From contig NZ_CANNDO010000002.1 of NCBI RefSeq assembly GCF_947503385.1, positions 372,001 to 436,000 of the forward strand: DNA of 64,000 nt, written 5' to 3'. Under the pieces are notes generated by a model, which was given only the letters and a program-made list of their open reading frames with translations, was not told the DNA's origin and searched no databases. Positions within the stretch are counted from its first letter, which is position 1, and every line of letters starts with the position of its first letter. Source of the DNA: an uncultured Tateyamaria sp. GTDB lineage: Bacteria > Pseudomonadota > Alphaproteobacteria > Rhodobacterales > Rhodobacteraceae. Made by a program: the position numbers and the translations under genes. Positions 63,408 to 64,000 of the stretch are shown piece after piece.

Positions 63408-64000
63408 GTGCCGCAACCCGTCAACCGGGACGCAGCCACCCTGCGCTGGGGCATCGTCACCACTGTAAAGGCGCCGCTGCTCCAGATCGCCCGGTTTTCG
63501 GCCTATCATCTTGATCTGGGTGTTCACCGGATGCACATCCATCTGGACACGCCCGACCCAGCCATCGCCGCGCGTCTGGCCCACCCGCGTATCCAGTTTA
63601 TCCAATGCGATGCGACCTATTGGCAAGACCGCCCGGATCGGACAACGTCCACCCACCAGATGCGACAAATCTACAATGCATCAAGGGTTTACCGGGCAAC
63701 GTCCCTTGATTGGCTGGCCCATATCGACGTGGATGAGTTCATCCTTGCCCCCGGCCCCTTGCCCGATCTGCTGGCACGTGTCAGCGCCGACGACACGCAC
63801 GTCAACCTGTCCCCGGTCGAGATGATGGACACGCAGGGCGATCCGCACCATTTCAAACGCTACGCACGGGCCAGCAAGCGCCGCGTGATCTACCCGACCT
63901 TTGGCGAGTACATCAAAGGAGGCTTTCTCAGCACCACATCGCCCAAGGTATTCGCCCGGACGGGGTTGCAGAATGTCAGCCTCGGTATTCACGCCTTGCG
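63408..64000 (+). CDS. Glycosyltransferase (GT2/GT92-like), 3' end outside the window
   Basis: The reading frame runs to the window end. It has RWGIVTTVKAPLLQIARFSAYHLDLG, HIHLDTPDP, LAHIDVDEFILAPG and VNLSPVEMMD, matching the enzymes of the 12287-18098 operon. The start is uncertain: GTG 63408 has no clear ribosome site, while AAGGAG (63364-63369) lies 8 bases before an in-frame CTG at 63378 that overlaps the prfC stop. Confidence 0.8.
   Translation, partial: MPQPVNRDAATLRWGIVTTVKAPLLQIARFSAYHLDLGVHRMHIHLDTPDPAIAARLAHPRIQFIQCDATYWQDRPDRTTSTHQMRQIYNASRVYRATSLDWLAHIDVDEFILAPGPLPDLLARVSADDTHVNLSPVEMMDTQGDPHHFKRYARASKRRVIYPTFGEYIKGGFLSTTSPKVFARTGLQNVSLGIHAL

Noticed and set aside
1..64000. tRNA, rRNA, CRISPR arrays, prophage or transposase genes
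   Set aside because: Looked for throughout by cloverleaf-type ends, regular repeats and family motifs. None was seen.

Overview
The window looks like chromosome from a marine alphaproteobacterium of the Roseobacter group (Rhodobacteraceae). Pointers are high GC, a surE-pcm-nlpD plus tatABC neighbourhood, pyrC-pyrE-dnaB-alr-radA-purF gene order, several Hint-domain proteins, and a nor/nir denitrification cluster with roseobacter-style accessory genes. No rRNA, tRNA, CRISPR array or transposase was found. Family assignments were made by reading translated motifs, without database searches.

Region by region: (1) 1-5460 holds the start of an indolepyruvate oxidoreductase (minus strand), a stand-alone protein resembling the OspF/LanKC phosphothreonine-lyase domain, a LysR regulator, a candidate small RNA with its own terminator, and a large MscS channel. 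(2) 5539-9179 holds three tandem small secreted paralogues ending in LPRR, then purL. (3) 9178-12109 holds a nested inverted repeat and a minus-strand VWA/CoxE - P-loop kinase - MoxR trio. (4) 12287-18098 is a tightly coupled operon of glycosyltransferase, sulfotransferase and FkbM methyltransferase genes, including a sulfotransferase-like/glycosyltransferase fusion. (5) 18185-37429 is mostly core metabolism: pyrC, pyrE, dnaB, alr, a MlaE/MlaF transporter pair with a PqiA-like protein, radA, cvpA, purF, surE, pcm and an NlpD-like lipoprotein, with one Hint protein between cvpA and purF. (6) 37587-42367 holds a second Hint protein, a DUF815 ATPase, tatCBA, and a small secreted protein paired with a WYL regulator behind a perfect palindrome.

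(7) 42748-53541 is the denitrification island. norC-norB-norQ-norD, two tiny membrane proteins, a DUF6522-like protein and nnrS are read leftward. They end in nnrU, which is broken by frameshifts and a stop. A DUF1858 gene, a cysteine-free Crp/Fnr regulator (NnrR/DNR type), pseudoazurin, copper nitrite reductase nirK and nirV lie to the right. TTG-N8-CAA sites in the two divergent spacers suggest that the regulator switches on nitrite-to-NO-to-N2O reduction. Pseudoazurin is the likely electron donor to NirK, and NorCB removes the NO. (8) 53760-63381 holds a pair of Lin0512-like proteins with an orphan ABC ATPase and a sodium:solute symporter, an AlkC/AlkD-like repair protein, an atypical SDR, a third Hint protein that lacks its nucleophile cysteine, a universal stress protein behind a perfect FNR box, a SnoaL-like protein, and prfC. 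The window ends inside another glycosyltransferase gene of the kind seen in region 4.
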